From: Pseudomonas sp. 6D_7.1_Bac1
GTDB lineage: Bacteria > Pseudomonadota > Gammaproteobacteria > Pseudomonadales > Pseudomonadaceae
Length of the DNA stretch: 64,000 bases
Direction of reading: 5' to 3'
Assembly: GCF_025465945.1 (NCBI RefSeq)
Contig: NZ_JANLNW010000016.1
Coordinates: 1 to 64,000 of the forward strand
Of the stretch, positions 61,580-64,000 are shown one piece after another. The notes under the pieces are model-generated. The model did no database searches and had not been told where the DNA came from. It saw only the letters and a program-made list of their open reading frames with translations. The position numbers and the translations under genes were made by a program. The first letter of the stretch is position 1, and each line of letters begins with the position of its first letter.

Positions 61580-61774
61580 TCACTGGTTGACTTGAGTTTC
61601 ACAGACAAAGTAATTGGTCTTGCGATTCTTGGCCGTGAGATCAGCCGTCAGCTGCTTGGCGGCAGCGGTGCACTGCTTGTAAGCGTTAGCCTGCGCCCAG
61701 TGTTCGACGGCTATCACCTGGCAGTCCGTGCGAGATGCGTCAGTGCACAGGTACAGCAGTAAAAATACCGTCAT
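61580..61774 (-). CDS. Small exported-like protein with paired cysteines
   Basis: A 64-aa protein starting MTVFLLLYLCTDASRTDCQV: a short hydrophobic N terminus then a polar body with Cys residues in TDCQV, YKQCTA and FVCETQ. GGAGG lies six nt before the ATG at 61774, whereas the longer frame to 62044 has no support. Likely periplasmic or secreted. No family recognised. Confidence 0.6.
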   Translation of the reverse strand: MTVFLLLYLCTDASRTDCQVIAVEHWAQANAYKQCTAAAKQLTADLTAKNRKTNYFVCETQVNQ

Positions 61775-62036
61775 ACAACCTCCTGTGCGCGTAACACCAA
61801 AACCATCAGCTAAACCCGGGTCGCAACAGTACTTAGCAAGTAAAGCTGATGGGCGTTTTATCTGTCGGAAAGAGGTCGGTGAGGTCGGAGTCTTTTTCGG
61901 GCCGTTCGTCGGGTGTTTCGCATTTGAATCATTGGTCCGAGAATGACCGGCTAGTCTCAAAAACCTTGAAGGTCGGTACTTTTTAGTTAGGCAATCAGTT
62001 GCTTGCCGGTATCGATCTGTTTGGAGGGACTGATAG

Positions 62037-62228
62037 ATGAGCAATCCTTACATTGAAGACGATGGAGCTGAGTACCCGGTTAACAACTGTGTGCAGTGTG
62101 GTCAGACGGATTATGTGGCGGGGTTTGGTGAAACGCCGACCAAGCCGGGCAAGGCCAAGTTGCCAGCGATGACAAAAACCACCGCAAAGCCGTTTATGCC
62201 CAAGGTTGCAGCACCCGTGCGCAAGTAA
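62037..62228 (+). CDS. Small CxxC protein
   Basis: A 63-aa protein with CVQCGQ near residue 18 (one CxxC, so at most half a zinc ribbon) and a basic, Lys/Pro-rich C-terminal half. GGAGGGA lies about 12 nt before the ATG. It ends in a terminator. Function unknown. Confidence 0.65.
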   Translation: MSNPYIEDDGAEYPVNNCVQCGQTDYVAGFGETPTKPGKAKLPAMTKTTAKPFMPKVAAPVRK

Positions 62229-62241
62229 CCGAAAGGTACGC

Positions 62242-62268
62242 AAACCCCGCCATTGAGCGGGGTTTTTT
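62242..62268 (+). terminator. Terminator after the CxxC protein gene
   Basis: AACCCCGC and GCGGGGTT with a T-run of six. Confidence 0.92.
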
Positions 62269-62416
62269 GTGAGTGATGTTTGGACGCATAGCAGTTAGGG
62301 GAGGGCTTAAGGCGTGTCATACGCGGTATCAAAGTGAGCGATTGTCGGGTTTCTTTCACGCTTCTTTCACAAGCACGTCCGTAGGCTCAGCTCATCCGTT
62401 ACAAAGCAATTCCATT

Positions 62417-62444
62417 AGCCCGTCTCCCCAGCGGGCTTTTTTTT
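62417..62444 (+). terminator. Terminator without an obvious gene (possible sRNA end)
   Basis: AGCCCG and CGGGCT around an 9-base loop then eight Ts. The 150 bp before it (62269-62416) carry no ORF with a ribosome site, so this may end a small RNA or be a second terminator for the upstream gene. A direct repeat of TTCTTTCAC is present at about 62351-62370. No clear promoter is seen. Confidence 0.7.
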
Positions 62445-62470
62445 GCCTGCGATAAAACTCTTGGCATAAT
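62443..62470 (+). promoter_or_regulatory. Predicted promoter of the glycine-zipper protein
   Basis: TTGCCT (62443-62448), 16 nt, CATAAT (62465-62470). Start site about 62477, giving a leader of about 106 nt. Confidence 0.5.
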
Positions 62471-62582
62471 AGCTGTCCAACCCTCGCGCTCAGGAGAGTT
62501 GAGCTGGTTCATTGACTGAACCGACTGCCTTTTCAGAGCATCCAATTTATTACTAATCAGTACCCTTTTTGAGGTTCATGTC

Positions 62583-62930
62583 ATGCGTTTAACTCTGCCT
62601 GCTCTGGTTCTGGGTCTTTTGGTCGCTCAAGGCGCAATGGCTGCCGGTGACGGCTCCGCAGCGCTCGGCGGTGGTCTGGGTGGTGCGCTGGGCAATGTGG
62701 TCGGTCAGAAGCTCGGTGGCAGCACCGGCGCAGCGATTGGTGCAGGCGTTGCGGGCGCAGCGGGCAGTGCTGCCGGCGCGCGCAAGGGCCACCGCGCTAA
62801 AGCTGCAATCGGCGGTGGTGTAGGCGCGGCGGGTGGTTCGGTTATCGGTAACTCGCTGGGCGGCAAGACCGGCTCCGCCATCGGTGCTGGCCTTGGTGGC
62901 GCAGCCGGCGGTGCGCTCATGGGCAAGTAG
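62583..62930 (+). CDS. Exported glycine-zipper protein
   Basis: A 115-aa protein with signal peptide (cleavage after GAMA-AGDG) and a mature part made almost wholly of Gly, Ala and small residues in GxxxG-type repeats ([30 protein letters not shown]). This makes two pairs of tightly packed helices in the outer or inner membrane, as in glycine-zipper lipoproteins. No lipobox. Function unknown; stress and envelope roles are known for relatives. Confidence 0.8.
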   Translation: MRLTLPALVLGLLVAQGAMAAGDGSAALGGGLGGALGNVVGQKLGGSTGAAIGAGVAGAAGSAAGARKGHRAKAAIGGGVGAAGGSVIGNSLGGKTGSAIGAGLGGAAGGALMGK

Positions 62931-62961
62931 GGGGCACTGATTCCAGCGGTACGATTCGCAC

Positions 62962-62987
62962 AAGCCCGGCTAATTGCCGGGCTTTTT
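62962..62987 (+). terminator. Terminator after the glycine-zipper gene
   Basis: AAGCCCGGC-TAATT-GCCGGGCTTTTT. Confidence 0.93.
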
Positions 62988-63001
62988 CATTCCAGGTGAC
63001 T

Positions 63002-63030
63002 CGCGCACTAGCACCCCATGCTAGTGCGCG
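63002..63030. repeat. Perfect 11-bp inverted repeat
   Basis: CGCGCACTAGC-ACCCCAT-GCTAGTGCGCG: 11 perfect base pairs around a 7-base loop, in the 132-bp space between convergent genes. No T-run on either strand and not one of the REP families seen elsewhere in the window. Confidence 0.75.
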
Positions 63031-63062
63031 GCCTGAGTCCTGACCCTGCAATGAGGCTGATT

Positions 63063-63389
63063 TTACAACTCCAATTGATCAGCCCTGATCCCGAATGCCA
63101 TGGCGATCTTCTCTCGAGTGGCACGGCGTGGTTTGCTCACTGCCTCCTGCTGGGCGAACGCAGGTTGTGAAATTCCCATCCGCTTTGCCACTTCCTCCTG
63201 AGTCAGGTTCAGGTGTTCGCGCCAGGCGCGGATCGGGGTGGCACCGTCGACGATACGACTGACCACTTGATGAGGAATCAGCTCGGTGTCGCCGTGTTGA
63301 GCGACATACTGCTGGTAGGGGATGACCACAAAGGCCGGTTCACCGTCCGGGCCGTTGATGATTTGTATGTCAGTAGGTGCGTTCGTCAC
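63063..63389 (-). CDS. Antitoxin with Phd-like N terminus and XRE helix-turn-helix
   Basis: A 108-aa antitoxin. Residues about 1-40 (DIQIINGPDGEPAFVVIPYQ) resemble the start of Phd/YefM antitoxins, while residues 55-105 are an XRE helix-turn-helix (LNLTQEEVAKRMGISQPAFAQQE). It overlaps the toxin gene by 20 bp and follows it, the toxin-first order of HigBA systems. It should bind its own promoter. Confidence 0.88.
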   Translation of the reverse strand: MTNAPTDIQIINGPDGEPAFVVIPYQQYVAQHGDTELIPHQVVSRIVDGATPIRAWREHLNLTQEEVAKRMGISQPAFAQQEAVSKPRRATREKIAMAFGIRADQLEL

Positions 63390-63624
63390 GTTTTTTTACC
63401 TCTTGAATGCTGACCACCTGGACCGAGCCGTCCCAGTCAAACAGAACCCGATAGTGACCGACTCTCAGGCGATACCCACAATCATGCAGGGCCAGCGCCT
63501 TGACGTTGATTGCGTCGGGCATGCGCTCCAGCTGCGTTACGGCATCGCGGATTTGCGCCCGGTGCTCCGTGTGTACCCTGAGCAGTTGCTTTACGGCTTT
63601 GCGGGTCCAGTAGATTTCGTTCAT
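63370..63624 (-). CDS. RelE/HigB-family toxin
   Basis: An 84-aa toxin of the RelE superfamily: IYWTRKAVKQLLRV at the N terminus, then GYRLRVGHYRVLFDWDGSVQVVSIQEVKKR, the strand-rich core with conserved Arg, Tyr and Lys. Such proteins cut mRNA on the ribosome, or block gyrase in the ParE branch; the branch cannot be decided by eye. Paired with the antitoxin above. Confidence 0.9.
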   Translation of the reverse strand: MNEIYWTRKAVKQLLRVHTEHRAQIRDAVTQLERMPDAINVKALALHDCGYRLRVGHYRVLFDWDGSVQVVSIQEVKKRDERTY

Positions 63625-63643
63625 GAGATCTTAATAAGTCTTC

Positions 63644-63680
63644 CATAAGTTATGCAATGATTTTCTTATATTTCTATAAG
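63644..63680. promoter_or_regulatory. Autoregulatory operator region of the toxin-antitoxin pair
   Basis: Two palindromes upstream of the toxin gene: CATAA-G-TTATG (63644-63654) and CTTATA-TTTC-TATAAG (63665-63680). On the minus strand TTGCAT lies between them, with TATTAA downstream as a possible -10. The antitoxin's HTH is the expected binder. Confidence 0.6.
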
Positions 63681-63792
63681 TAACCGTGCGGCGCTTTCCT
63701 TGCGCTCTCCACTCACCCTAGGCCGTGATCTGAAGGGTAGGGGCGGCAAACAGTTGCTGCATGTGAATCGCGCTCGCTATGCTGCCGAACCC

Positions 63793-63818
63793 TTTGATCG
63801 ATCCCTCTTTGATCGATC
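63793..63818. repeat. Short direct repeat
   Basis: TTTGATCGATC occurs twice with a 15-bp period, 62 bp before the HAD gene. Each copy contains GATCGATC. Purpose unknown. The rest of 63625-63879 apart from the operators shows nothing. Confidence 0.7.
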
Positions 63819-63879
63819 AAGGCACTGGCCGTACCTGAGCCGCCTCCCGGAATGTTGTGTTGATAACGGATCAGATGCG

Positions 63880-64000
63880 ATGAATGCACCGCTCGACTTC
63901 GGCCCGATCAAGGCCGTGATTTTCGATATGGATGGTTTGCTGCTCGATACCGAGGGCATTTACACCGAGGTCACGCAAATCATTGCCGAACGCTACGGCC
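63880..64000 (+). CDS. HAD-family phosphatase, 5' end only
   Basis: The first 40 codons of a gene cut by the window edge. VIFDMDGLLLDTEGIYTEV is motif I of a HAD-IA phosphatase, like YniC or pseudouridine-5'-phosphatase; the nucleophile Asp is in FDMDG. Start ATG 63880; another in-frame or nearby ATG at 63875 is in a different frame. Cannot be assigned further. Confidence 0.85.
   Translation, partial: MNAPLDFGPIKAVIFDMDGLLLDTEGIYTEVTQIIAERYG

Overview
The window is a 64 kb piece of a Pseudomonas chromosome, most likely from the P. fluorescens group. The case rests on gene order (rne-rluC-HAD-sppA, then yceD-rpmF-plsX-fabD-fabG-acpP-fabF-pabC-mltG-tmk-holB-pilZ-tatD, then the divergent ETF genes), which from memory matches the P. 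aeruginosa PA2976-PA2951 neighbourhood, on GC-rich codon use, and on REP/REPIN elements of the fluorescens-group types. The window opens with 44 consecutive C, which is probably an assembly artefact.

Layout. 1-7.3 kb: RNase E on the minus strand with a predicted leader of about 675 nt, divergent from rluC, a phosphatase and sppA, then a Maf-type pyrophosphatase. 7.4-17.7 kb: one long plus-strand block for ribosomal protein L32, phospholipid and fatty acid synthesis, folate, peptidoglycan release, dTMP, DNA polymerase III, PilZ and TatD. It starts at a consensus promoter that leaves almost no leader before yceD. 18-25.9 kb: mixed single genes (PLP enzyme, TetR, MoaA, lipoprotein, lipase, MFS, GNAT). 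26-30.7 kb: dgoK-dgoA with an IclR regulator and an upstream palindrome, then a zinc alcohol dehydrogenase divergent from an AraC regulator with a clear two-turn direct repeat. 30.8-34.7 kb: divergent ETF dehydrogenase and etfBA with a PsrA-like box. 35-40.4 kb: two lipoprotein genes, a MocR regulator, small exported proteins and RraB, an inhibitor of the RNase E encoded at the window start. 40.6-43.9 kb: an ATP-grasp/alpha-E/transglutaminase operon behind a near-perfect sigma-54 promoter and an NtrC-like site. 45-52.5 kb: thiolase and multifunctional beta-oxidation enzyme, amidotransferase, CorA, acyltransferase, crotonase. 52.8-55 kb: tRNA-Ser(GGA) followed by an accessory islet of very small genes. 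55-64 kb: SDR, Hsp20, OsmE, several small exported or lipoprotein genes, a LysR/epimerase pair, a toxin-antitoxin pair and the start of a HAD phosphatase.

The most unusual signal is on the minus strand at 54243-54007, ahead of a 55-codon gene. It combines a promoter, a leader of about 237 nt, a 17-bp helix enclosing two hairpins (a three-way junction), a junction strand able to form a 7-bp pseudoknot with a repeated UUGGCGA segment, and a final hairpin that sequesters the ribosome binding site. Wobble pairs in the long helix hold on the minus-strand RNA but would be mismatches on the plus strand. This is the architecture of a translational riboswitch or other cis-regulatory RNA, and I do not recognise it as a named family. 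All assignments come from reading the sequence; no database search was possible.
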